Source: Cocleimonas flava
GTDB taxonomy: Bacteria; Pseudomonadota; Gammaproteobacteria; Thiotrichales; Thiotrichaceae
Assembly: GCF_004339015.1 (NCBI RefSeq)
Contig: NZ_SMFQ01000002.1
Location: forward strand, 245,351 to 309,350
Direction: 5' to 3'
Length of the DNA stretch: 64,000 nucleotides
The notes under the pieces are model-generated. The model saw only the letters and a program-made list of their open reading frames with translations. It was not told the origin of the DNA and ran no database searches. The stretch's first letter is position 1. Each line of letters starts with the position of its first letter. Positions 56,642-64,000 of the stretch are shown piece after piece. The position numbers and the translations under genes are program-made.

Positions 56642-58609
56642 ATGACTTTAATATCCACGTTATTACATAGATATATTCTATCTTTGGGTTTTGCCGTTAT
56701 CATTATCTTAATGATATGCACTACTTTATTTACTTCTTCGCTTATCGGAAAAACCCGCGCCACGATTTTACAAAACCAGAGTCAGATAAATGAAAGAAAT
56801 AAAGTGCTTGATGTTATGGCAAGTGCAAATCTGGAACGTTCCCACACTATTTTTAAATTAGCGCAAAGTAGAGACCCTGCGGACATCAACGTTTATATCA
56901 AAGAACTCTATAAACAGTCTGTGAGATTCAATGAAGCGAGGAAAGAATATAACTCTCTAAAACCTTCTGAAGCAGAAAGAGAATTACTGTCCTTACAGGC
57001 GGTTATGACCATCCAGAATATTTTAAAAATCAATGAAGTTATCGATAACCTCATGATTAAAGACTTTAAAAAAGCAACCGATCTTGTTAATGAGGAGGTA
57101 TTACCTAGAAACAAGCATGTAATATCACTGATTGAAAAATTACATACCGCTTCAAATAATAATGCGCACGCTAATTTAGAACAGTCCAAGTTTCTGACTA
57201 AAAGTACATACCAGAAAATTTTAGCCGTTCAATTTTTCAGTATTATCTTAATCTTTATATTTTTATTTTATCTAGGTAGAAAACAACGAAAAAGTGATGA
57301 GAATTTATCGACTTTAGCCAATACCGATACCTTAACGGCATTGCCTAATCGCGCCAGTTTTATAAAAAATATAAACCAGACAATCTCTGAATCTGACCAT
57401 TTAGGCGCCACATTTTCAATTGTCTTTTTGGACATTGATTACTTTAAAAGCATCAATGATATTTACGGCCATGAAGTCGGCGATGAAGTCCTGAAACTAT
57501 TCTCTGCGACGATTAAAAACCAGATTGCACCTGATGATGTTATAGCGCGTTTTGGTGGCGATGAATTCGTATTAATACTAAAAAATACAGCCAATGAGAA
57601 TCATGCCAGTGATCTGATTAAAAACTTATCGAATGCGCTAGATACCTCTTTTCACATTAATAGCAATGAAGTGTTTATCAGTGCCAGTATTGGCGCCAGC
57701 GCTTACCCGAAAGATGGATCCAACGCCAAACAGCTGCTAAAAAATGCGGATATAGCGATGTATACGGCTAAAAATGCCGGACGCAACTGCTATCAATTCT
57801 ACTCGCTAAAAAATAGCCAGAAACTAGAATACGAACATGCACTCAGCCATGCTTTACAAACGATCTTAAAAAACAACAACCGTGATAAAAATTTCCAGCT
57901 GGTTTACCAACCACTCGTGAACATTGATGATAATGACTTTAATGAGTGTGAAGCGTTGATTCGCTGGAAAGATAAAAACGGTAACAATGTTAACACCTCT
58001 GAATTCATTCAAATTGCAGAAAAAAGTAACCTGATTGAAAAAGTAAATTTATTTGTGATTGAAGAAGCCTGCCGACAACAAGCGGAATGGCAAAAACAAG
58101 GCATCAAAAATATTCGAATTAATATTAACCTTTCTGGCAATAAACGAATTTTTGAAAATCTCTTTGAAAGCCTTGCTGAAAATGTATCTCGTTACAATCT
58201 AGACCCTAAGCTTTTCGGTATAGAGTTAACAGAAAGAACCATGTACGAGATCTCAGAAAAAAGCATTGTGAATCTCACCCACTTCCGTGATCTTGGAATG
58301 AAAATAGCGATAGATGATTTTGGTACCGGATATTCATCCTTGAGTTATTTAAAAGATTTGCCCATAACCTCCTTAAAGATCGATCGCAAATTTACCGCTG
58401 GCTTACCGACAGAGAAGGTAGACATTGCACTGGTAAAATCGATTATTACTCTGGCGCACTCGCTAGACTATGATGTCATCGCCGAAGGTGTTGAAACACA
58501 AGCACAGTTTGATTTCTTGAAAAGCTATAAATGTAATATTGCCCAAGGCTATCTGTTACATCGCCCGCTGAGTTCCGAAGCAATATCAGAACTCAAATTA
58601 GCGGCTTAA
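56642..58609 (+). CDS. GGDEF-EAL sensor protein (c-di-GMP turnover)
   Basis: 655 aa. Two membrane helices (about 10-33 and 194-214) frame a helical periplasmic sensor of about 160 residues. A GGDEF domain (about 222-385) has an intact FGGDEFV active site, so cyclase activity is plausible. An EAL domain (about 410-650) has ECEALIRW, ELTERTM and DDFGTGYSSLSYLKDLP, matching catalytic phosphodiesterases. Both halves therefore look active. The ligand of the sensor is unknown. Single gene. Confidence 0.93.
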   Translation: MTLISTLLHRYILSLGFAVIIILMICTTLFTSSLIGKTRATILQNQSQINERNKVLDVMASANLERSHTIFKLAQSRDPADINVYIKELYKQSVRFNEARKEYNSLKPSEAERELLSLQAVMTIQNILKINEVIDNLMIKDFKKATDLVNEEVLPRNKHVISLIEKLHTASNNNAHANLEQSKFLTKSTYQKILAVQFFSIILIFIFLFYLGRKQRKSDENLSTLANTDTLTALPNRASFIKNINQTISESDHLGATFSIVFLDIDYFKSINDIYGHEVGDEVLKLFSATIKNQIAPDDVIARFGGDEFVLILKNTANENHASDLIKNLSNALDTSFHINSNEVFISASIGASAYPKDGSNAKQLLKNADIAMYTAKNAGRNCYQFYSLKNSQKLEYEHALSHALQTILKNNNRDKNFQLVYQPLVNIDDNDFNECEALIRWKDKNGNNVNTSEFIQIAEKSNLIEKVNLFVIEEACRQQAEWQKQGIKNIRININLSGNKRIFENLFESLAENVSRYNLDPKLFGIELTERTMYEISEKSIVNLTHFRDLGMKIAIDDFGTGYSSLSYLKDLPITSLKIDRKFTAGLPTEKVDIALVKSIITLAHSLDYDVIAEGVETQAQFDFLKSYKCNIAQGYLLHRPLSSEAISELKLAA

Positions 58610-58962
58610 CCCAATTATTATCATCGTATTTAGCTATTTTAGTTACTGATAGATTCAAACAATCTTTAAAGCCACCCCCCTACTTTGGAGGCTTTTTTTA
58701 AATAGTGATTAAATGAATCATCACTCCCAAAATAAATCCATGTTCTAATCTTCCAGGCTTGCCTGGGTTTTACCTATTTCCTATGATCCCACAAACATCA
58801 GCATTCAAAGCGTCAACTTTTTCTTTCCTAGATGAAACCGATTTGATGCTAAGTCGCGTATACCAAAGTGACGTATAAGGCTTCTTTAGATGCTCCGTAA
58901 TTTGATATATCGTCCAGCAATTAAACACAAATAAACAATGACCTTATGGGAGGGTTAGTAAT
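58610..58962. other. Intergenic region upstream of mscS
   Basis: Contains repeat copy 17 and a small hairpin CCAGGC-tt-GCCTGG (58753-58766) before GTTTTA. The mscS leader with the strong ribosome-binding site GGGAGGG lies at its end. No gene is visible. Confidence 0.5.
58673..58699 (+). repeat. Dispersed repeat copy 17
   Basis: Exact core, 7-nt spacer TGGAGGC, T7. It lies 63 bp after the GGDEF-EAL gene. Confidence 0.88.
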
Positions 58963-60495
58963 ATCAACATTCATACATTAGTCAGTAAGTGGCTACTTGC
59001 TTCTATTTTTTTCTTCATCGTTCTATCGACGAATACTCACGCCGCTGAGTGCGCTAAAGACATTAAAGCGGTCACCACAGAAGACCCTGCTATTCCTGTT
59101 GAAGTGTTGGCGCTGCGTGTTGACCCACTAACCAAATGTGAACTTGAAGTTGAGGCTAAAGAATGGGTTTCATTGCTTCGCGAAAAGATCAAAGAGATCA
59201 GTAATGCGAAAGTCGCTGCCTTTTATAAAAAGCAGGAAATAAAAAAGTCTAAAGTCGTTGATGCCAGTTTAGAAAAAATCAAAACCGCGAAAGAAGCCAA
59301 TGACAGTGAAAAAATCAAAGCAGCTGACAAGGTTGTAGAAGAAGCCCAGAAAGAAGCTGAAGAGATTGAAAAAATCTCGACCGAAGATAGCTCCGTGCAA
59401 GAAGCAATTGCAGTAGCGACCGACAAAGCAATCGATGAAGGCAAAACAATCGCGCCAGAAGAAAACACCACAGCAGCGAAAACCGACACAAAAATCGCAC
59501 TGGATAAATACGCCAGCAGCCTTACCACACAAAGAACCGCGCTATTAGATCGCTTAAAAGTGGTACTCACCGAATACGCAGCCAAAGGCGGCGACATCAA
59601 AGAATACAATACCTATATCGAGGCCGTTTCGGGCATTACGCTCGATGTTACTGATTTCAGCGCAACCTGGACAACCATCTCAGGCTGGCTCTCATCTGCT
59701 GAAGGCGGTTTACGCTGGTTGGTTAATTTCATCAAATTCATCGTTATTATTACCGTGTTCTACATACTCTCGCTACTTGCGGGTAAAGCCGCGAGGAGAG
59801 TACTTTCAAAATCTAGTCACACCACCACGTTACTGCGCAACTTTTTGATAATGACGGCGCGCCGCCTCACTCTGATTATTGGTTTCTTTATTGGCCTGTC
59901 AGCGTTAGAAATTAATATCGGTCCAGTGTTAGCGATTATTGGTGCCGCCGGATTTGTCATCGCCCTAGCCTTACAAAACTCATTGAGTAACTTCGCCAGC
60001 GGCATTCTGATGTTGATTTACCGACCGTTTGATATTGGTGACTTTGTGAATGTAGCCAGCACGCCGGGAACCGTAGAATCGATGAATCTACTGTCGACCC
60101 AGTTAAGAACCTCCGATAACCAACTCGTAGTCGTGCCAAACAACTCGGTTTGGGGTGATGTGATTATCAACGTGACCGGCATCACAGAACGTCGTATCGA
60201 CCTTGTTTTCGGCATTGGTTACAGCGATGACGTCGATAAAGCGCATCAAATTCTAGAAGACATCGTCAATGAAAATGAGTTAGTACTAAAAGAGCCTGAA
60301 GCAAAAATTAGGCTACACGAACTGGCAGACTCGTCGGTTAACTTTATCTGTCGGCCCTGGGTGAAGCCCGAAGATTACTGGGATGTATACTGGGGAATTA
60401 CACGGGAAGTGAAACGTCGATTTGATGCAGAAGGCATCTCGATACCTTTCCCACAACAAGATATCCATATCATTCAGGATCAGACTGAAAAATAA
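58963..60495 (+). CDS. MscS-family mechanosensitive channel, start codon non-canonical
   Basis: Small-conductance mechanosensitive channel with an extended periplasmic N-terminal region. In frame from 58942 on, the sequence encodes a clean signal peptide (VSKWLLASIFFFIVLSTNTHAAEC) but no ATG, GTG or TTG precedes it. A strong GGGAGGG is followed after 8 nt by ATC (58963), then ATT (58969). The first canonical start, GTG 59104, would lose the signal peptide. After a charged coiled-coil region (about residues 70-200) come transmembrane helices and the MscS pore segment (GAAGFVIALALQNSLSNFASGILMLIYRPFDIGDFV), then the beta domain and C-terminal domain. Confidence 0.85.
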   Translation: MNIHTLVSKWLLASIFFFIVLSTNTHAAECAKDIKAVTTEDPAIPVEVLALRVDPLTKCELEVEAKEWVSLLREKIKEISNAKVAAFYKKQEIKKSKVVDASLEKIKTAKEANDSEKIKAADKVVEEAQKEAEEIEKISTEDSSVQEAIAVATDKAIDEGKTIAPEENTTAAKTDTKIALDKYASSLTTQRTALLDRLKVVLTEYAAKGGDIKEYNTYIEAVSGITLDVTDFSATWTTISGWLSSAEGGLRWLVNFIKFIVIITVFYILSLLAGKAARRVLSKSSHTTTLLRNFLIMTARRLTLIIGFFIGLSALEINIGPVLAIIGAAGFVIALALQNSLSNFASGILMLIYRPFDIGDFVNVASTPGTVESMNLLSTQLRTSDNQLVVVPNNSVWGDVIINVTGITERRIDLVFGIGYSDDVDKAHQILEDIVNENELVLKEPEAKIRLHELADSSVNFICRPWVKPEDYWDVYWGITREVKRRFDAEGISIPFPQQDIHIIQDQTEK

Positions 60496-60508
60496 AAAGG
60501 AGAGATTT

Positions 60509-60802
60509 ATGTCAGAAGAATTATCAGTGGTAGTACTCATCGAAGTCTTACCAGGAAAAAGAGAAGAGCAAATAAAAGCATTTAAAAAAGTAGAACCGCT
60601 GGTATTGGCTGAAGATGGCTGCTTACAATATGAAATGAAAGCAGATCAGGATAATGAGAACCGATTTATCATGATAGAACGATGGTCATCAGCAGCAGCG
60701 CTAGCTGCACACGCGGTATCACCACACATGGTAGAAGCAGGTAAAAGCAATCATTTATTTAGAGCCAAACCTGCGGAAATTATAAAACTCTCAGATATCT
60801 GA
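60509..60802 (+). CDS. Antibiotic-biosynthesis-monooxygenase (ABM) domain protein
   Basis: 97-aa dimeric alpha/beta ferredoxin-like protein of the ABM/YgiN type: VVVLIEVLPGKREEQIKAFKKVEPLVLAEDGCLQYEMKAD and RFIMIERWSSAAALAAHAVSPHM. Members oxidise quinols or other small aromatics without cofactors. Start at ATG 60509 behind AAGGAGAG. It lies 13 bp after mscS, so it may be co-transcribed. Confidence 0.88.
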   Translation: MSEELSVVVLIEVLPGKREEQIKAFKKVEPLVLAEDGCLQYEMKADQDNENRFIMIERWSSAAALAAHAVSPHMVEAGKSNHLFRAKPAEIIKLSDI

Positions 60803-60907
60803 TTTAACAGGTTTAGCGCAAACTTATTTGGCAGCCCTTTCTTTTAAATGACATTACGTTTTAGTTTTCAAAAACGTCAATAGAACTTATGCAGAGCTAT
60901 GGCTTTT

Positions 60908-61264
60908 TTAAGTCAGTAAACTCGCGCCCAATTTACTCGCAATTGCATCAATCATGGGTTCGGGCGGGTATTCGACTGGGTTGCTCAAACGATAGCTTTG
61001 CCACTCATTAAATTCATTCGCCACACACGCGTTAGTTCCGTGACACGCCAATACCTTAATCACGTGCCCAGAAATTTTCCACGGACCTTCACCTTCTAAC
61101 CAGCCTTTGATTAATTGTATGCCTGATTGATCGTCTTGCAGATGCCAGTACGGCTCGAAAAACAATAACCCTTTGGGGTGTTTGTAGAATTCAGCCATCA
61201 GCAATTCATCACCATTAGGTTTGGTGATAGTCAGTGGAGCGGTAACTGTAAATAAATCGGCCAT
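60908..61264 (-). CDS. Conserved hypothetical protein (118 aa)
   Basis: Not recognised. Soluble, with aromatic-rich segments (AEFYKHPKGLLFFEPYWHLQ, GEGPWKISGHVIKVLACHGTNACV). Two Cys and several His residues could bind metal. The start is set at ATG 61264, because an upstream ATG-like start at 61303 would overlap repeat copy 18. No strong ribosome-binding site. Confidence 0.7.
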   Translation of the reverse strand: MADLFTVTAPLTITKPNGDELLMAEFYKHPKGLLFFEPYWHLQDDQSGIQLIKGWLEGEGPWKISGHVIKVLACHGTNACVANEFNEWQSYRLSNPVEYPPEPMIDAIASKLGASLLT

Positions 61265-61300
61265 TACAGCATTATAACGATAAGTCGTTATTAGAAAAGC

Positions 61301-61327
61301 CACCCCCCTACTTTAAGGGGGTTTTTT
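61301..61327 (+). repeat. Dispersed repeat copy 18
   Basis: Exact core, 8-nt spacer TAAGGGGG, T6; a CCCCCT/AGGGGG stem is possible, the strongest hairpin of the family. It points against both minus-strand neighbours. Confidence 0.88.
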
Positions 61328-61350
61328 AGTAATCAGATTCTGATGTGCGC

Positions 61351-62385
61351 TTATAGAGAAGTAAGCAACTGATCATCTGATCCAGAAATACTATTAGGCG
61401 GCACTGTTGAAGAAGCCCTAGCCAAACCAGCTTCAATCATTAATCCAACCACCTTGTCATAAGCAAACTCATGCGCTAAGCCACACGCTTCTGGAAAGTA
61501 ACTAGAACCGAAAGTCATTCCCGGCACCAGATTCGCTTCCATGAAATAGCAGTCACCGTTTTTATTGGATTTAATATCTATACGACCAAAGTCCCTGACA
61601 TTAAGCGCATTAAATGCATCGAGTGCCAGATTGGTGACTCTAGCTCTTACTTCGTCATCCGTAATTTTCAGAAGGGTTTCCGAATCATCTTTTTTAGCCT
61701 GCGAACCTAAAATCTTAAGTCCATTGCTTGATGTTGGTGGTATCACCTCAACCGCAGAGACGAGTAACTTCTCGTCATTGGTTTTGATCACCGCAACTGT
61801 AAACTCGCTGCCATCCAGATATTCTTCTGCCAAAATGGGTTGTTCGAATGTGCTGTATAAGGATGCTACTTTGCTTTCGTAATCGGCAAAATTGGTGACA
61901 AATGATAAGTCATCGATGCCGTTGCCATTTGCCGCATCCAGAGGTTTTAAAAACAGTGGGAATTTAACGGGTAATTGATGATGATTTTTATACTGCCCCG
62001 GCGTTGCAATAAAATATTCAGCCGTCTTAATCCCTTTGTTAGTTAAGTGGATTTTGGCGCGTACTTTATTCGAATCAAATTTCAAGACTTCTCGTGATGA
62101 ACCCGTGTAATTGATTTTATGTTGCGCGAAAAATTTAGACAGCCAGATATCACTCTGACCTTTTTCCAGACCATCACTAACCGGAATGTACTTTACTGCC
62201 AACACAACCAGTTCGGGCATTCTTGCGACTACTTCCAGTAAATCTTCTTTGGTTTCACAAACATTTAATGTGACGCTATGCCCCATTTCCTGAATGACTT
62301 GTAGAACACTGTTACATGCCTTTAAGCTACCAAAACCGCTTTCTTTTAAAGCCTCATTGGGTGTGGTAATTATTTCAATATGCAT
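61351..62385 (-). CDS. D-alanine-D-alanine ligase-like ATP-grasp protein
   Basis: 344-aa ATP-grasp ligase related to Ddl. ATP-grasp features: FDSNKVRAKIHLTNKGIKTAEYF, FPLFLKPLDAANGNGIDDLSFV, ILAEEYLDGSEFTVAVI, and the metal-binding end VRDFGRIDIKSNKNGDCYFMEANLVPGMTFGSSYFPEACG. The N-terminal domain differs from classical Ddl, and no cell-division or mur genes are nearby, so it may join other substrates. Single gene. Confidence 0.8.
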   Translation of the reverse strand: MHIEIITTPNEALKESGFGSLKACNSVLQVIQEMGHSVTLNVCETKEDLLEVVARMPELVVLAVKYIPVSDGLEKGQSDIWLSKFFAQHKINYTGSSREVLKFDSNKVRAKIHLTNKGIKTAEYFIATPGQYKNHHQLPVKFPLFLKPLDAANGNGIDDLSFVTNFADYESKVASLYSTFEQPILAEEYLDGSEFTVAVIKTNDEKLLVSAVEVIPPTSSNGLKILGSQAKKDDSETLLKITDDEVRARVTNLALDAFNALNVRDFGRIDIKSNKNGDCYFMEANLVPGMTFGSSYFPEACGLAHEFAYDKVVGLMIEAGLARASSTVPPNSISGSDDQLLTSL

Positions 62386-62823
62386 AGCGGGACTCCAGAG
62401 TCAGCTTAATTTAAGGGACAGTAAAACGCCTGATCATTAAGTTCAGGAGTGCGCTATATTCGAGAAAATGTGGAAATACGAAAAAGCCACACCGCGAAGA
62501 AGGTGTAGAAATATAGATGCTTTTTCTGAGATCGATTAGCCTGAAAAGCCTAGCTAAATTAACAAACAGTTAAGAGAAGGCTAAAGAGCGACTAAGAGAT
62601 GGACTTATGAAAACAGCGATGCTCAGTTCGCTGACGCGCGCAGTTTAACATAAATCGAGCCATATTGATCTCTTTATAATTAATCACGCGATGAGATGTC
62701 GTTGGTTTCAAGTTGAGAATCTATCATTGATTTTATACACCCCCCTACTTTGGGGCTGTTTTTTTGAACAGCGAGATTACTTTATGAGATTTGCTTAAAG
62801 TCTTACTTCTAGCTGATAACTCG
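62386..62823. other. Intergenic region between ligase and GH26 genes
   Basis: About 440 bp with repeat copy 19 and no visible gene. A short pairing ACACC/GGTGT near 62490-62510 is the only other structure. Confidence 0.5.
62738..62765 (+). repeat. Dispersed repeat copy 19
   Basis: Exact core, 8-nt spacer TGGGGCTG, T7; CCCC/GGGG hairpin. It points against both minus-strand neighbours. Confidence 0.88.
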
Positions 62824-64000
62824 CTAGTAGAAATTGAGACGTTGTTGACGAAGTTTTGTTAAAATATCAGCAGGAAGATTTCTCATACCTTCTGCTTGTT
62901 TTTGACGAGACTCCAAACCGACGACGGCAGGCAACTTACTCGACGCAATTTCACAATATGAAGCAGTAGAACGTTTTGCTGACATGACTGGTGGAGGCGA
63001 ATCAAGCGGAACAAATTCACTCAAAAAGTGCGAATCCAAAATGCTCTGGTTGTATGCACTCAACCCCGTATTGGCTAGACCATTTCTGGCGGTTTCATTC
63101 AAAGACCAACTCAGCTCTTTATTCACATTAAACCAGGAAACCGCGCGTATAGCCGGATAGCTTTCTTTGATTCTGATTAGCATATTACGAATCCAGACTT
63201 CTTTGCTTTCTACCGAATCTGAATCATCACCATATTGACCCCATGCAGGATCAGGCAGATCACTGGGTTCAGTGCTAGCCACTTCTGCAATTAAGATAGG
63301 TTTGTGTGGATAGTTTTCTACCAGCGTCACATAAGCCGCACTAAAAACCTCGTCGAAGGTTCTCCAACTAGACCATGTGTAATTACTCCCCCAGTTGTAG
63401 CCATCGAGACTGGTCCAGTCGACCACATCATCCCCAGGGTAATAAACGGTTATGTCGTTATAGTCATCAGTGTCCGTAGCACTTGCAGACCAAATCCACT
63501 CCACACTGTTATTCACCCCAGCGGTTTCGAACAAACCATGAATATGACGCCAAGCCGCCTTGTATGCCTCAGGCTGGTTTCCCCATGCATACCAATTCCC
63601 ATTAAATTCGTGACCAAAACGCAGCAAAATCGTTGGTCGACTTTCTTCAGGATAACTATCGCGCCATGCTTTAAAATCTTCGATCCATCTATTGATATAA
63701 CTGTCCTTCTCACCCGTTGCGATCATGCTTAACAAATCTTCATAACCTGAGTTAAAAGGCATTAAGGTAATCAAAGGTGTCGAACCACTGGCAACAATAT
63801 TCGACGTTTGAGTCGTTAAAAAACTCCAATCCATTTCGAAGTTAGTATAGAGCGTAATAATGGACGTTTGTTTGTGGGTATCAGCCTTAAATTTCTCCAG
63901 AATATCTACCGACCAACCATCATTTTTCAGATAAGCACCCAGCATGATTTTAGAATTAGGCACATTAGGGCTTTTAGTCTCAGTAGAATCAGACGACGCC
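62824..64000 (-). CDS. Glycoside hydrolase family 26-like protein (5' partial)
   Basis: GH26-type TIM-barrel glycosidase; known members are beta-mannanases and related endo-glucanases. The acid/base Glu lies in ILLRFGHEFNGNWYAWG and the likely nucleophile Glu in KPILIAEVASTEP. WIWSASATDTDDYNDITVYYPGDDVVDWTSLDGYNWG is also typical. The frame stays open to the end of the window through a Ser/Thr-rich linker (ASSDSTETKSPN), so the N-terminus and any signal peptide lie outside. A polar tail of about 60 residues follows the catalytic domain. Role may be polysaccharide use or trimming of an own exopolysaccharide. Confidence 0.88.
   Translation of the reverse strand, partial: ASSDSTETKSPNVPNSKIMLGAYLKNDGWSVDILEKFKADTHKQTSIITLYTNFEMDWSFLTTQTSNIVASGSTPLITLMPFNSGYEDLLSMIATGEKDSYINRWIEDFKAWRDSYPEESRPTILLRFGHEFNGNWYAWGNQPEAYKAAWRHIHGLFETAGVNNSVEWIWSASATDTDDYNDITVYYPGDDVVDWTSLDGYNWGSNYTWSSWRTFDEVFSAAYVTLVENYPHKPILIAEVASTEPSDLPDPAWGQYGDDSDSVESKEVWIRNMLIRIKESYPAIRAVSWFNVNKELSWSLNETARNGLANTGLSAYNQSILDSHFLSEFVPLDSPPPVMSAKRSTASYCEIASSKLPAVVGLESRQKQAEGMRNLPADILTKLRQQRLNFY

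Overview
The window looks like a chromosomal segment of a gammaproteobacterium with low to medium GC. The evidence is conserved gene order: tig-clpP-clpX-lon-hupB-ppiD, bamE / ratA-rnfH / smpB, dnaQ-rnhA-yafS-mltD, divergent tesA / ybbA-ybbP, and a Pro-Arg-His-Leu tRNA operon. Species cannot be assigned from sequence alone. The organism appears to be a respiring, hydrogen-sensing bacterium. I see no rRNA, no CRISPR array, no insertion sequence and no prophage.

Layout. (1) 1-10.85 kb, all on the + strand: a hydrogen-sensing module (NtrC-type regulator hoxA/hupR cut by the window edge, PAS histidine kinase hoxJ/hupT, cytoplasmic regulatory [NiFe]-hydrogenase hoxB-hoxC) runs into the maturation genes hypF-hypC-(SIS isomerase)-hypD-hypE. 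No structural uptake hydrogenase, hypA or hypB is inside the window. (2) 11.3-28 kb: housekeeping. This holds two tRNAs, ppiC, methionine-sulfoxide repair msrPQ, hemE, yqeY, rpsU, bamE, ratA-rnfH, smpB, dnaQ, rnhA, mltD, 5-formyl-THF cyclo-ligase, mtaB and ppiD. (3) 28-36 kb: duplicated Val-Asp tRNA pairs, hupB, lon, clpX, clpP, tig and a four-tRNA operon with a clear promoter. (4) 36-50 kb: folD, a FadL porin, tgt, a secreted four-repeat peptidoglycan-binding protein, ybbP/ybbA/tesA, a periplasmic rhodanese behind an FNR-type promoter, a RluA-family enzyme, and small signalling proteins. (5) 50-64 kb, more accessory: yceI/cytochrome b561/pirin, a thiopurine-methyltransferase-like gene behind a SoxR-type promoter, acyltransferase, TspO, a GGDEF-EAL protein, an MscS channel with an odd start, a monooxygenase-like protein, a D-Ala-D-Ala-ligase-like ATP-grasp enzyme and a GH26 glycosidase cut by the window end.

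The most striking non-coding signal is a dispersed element present 19 times. Its core is CACCCCCCTACTT, exact in 14 copies and slightly varied in 5. In all 17 intergenic copies the core is followed, after exactly 7-8 nt, by a T-run. Two copies lie inside genes (tgt and ybbP) and lack the T-run. Copies occur in convergent, divergent and tandem gaps regardless of transcription direction, and 15 of 19 point the same way. The pattern resembles a DNA-uptake-type or protein-binding repeat that often doubles as a terminator-like hairpin. Other leads are the SIS isomerase inside the hyp operon, the SoxR-like and FNR-like promoters, and the missing canonical start of mscS.
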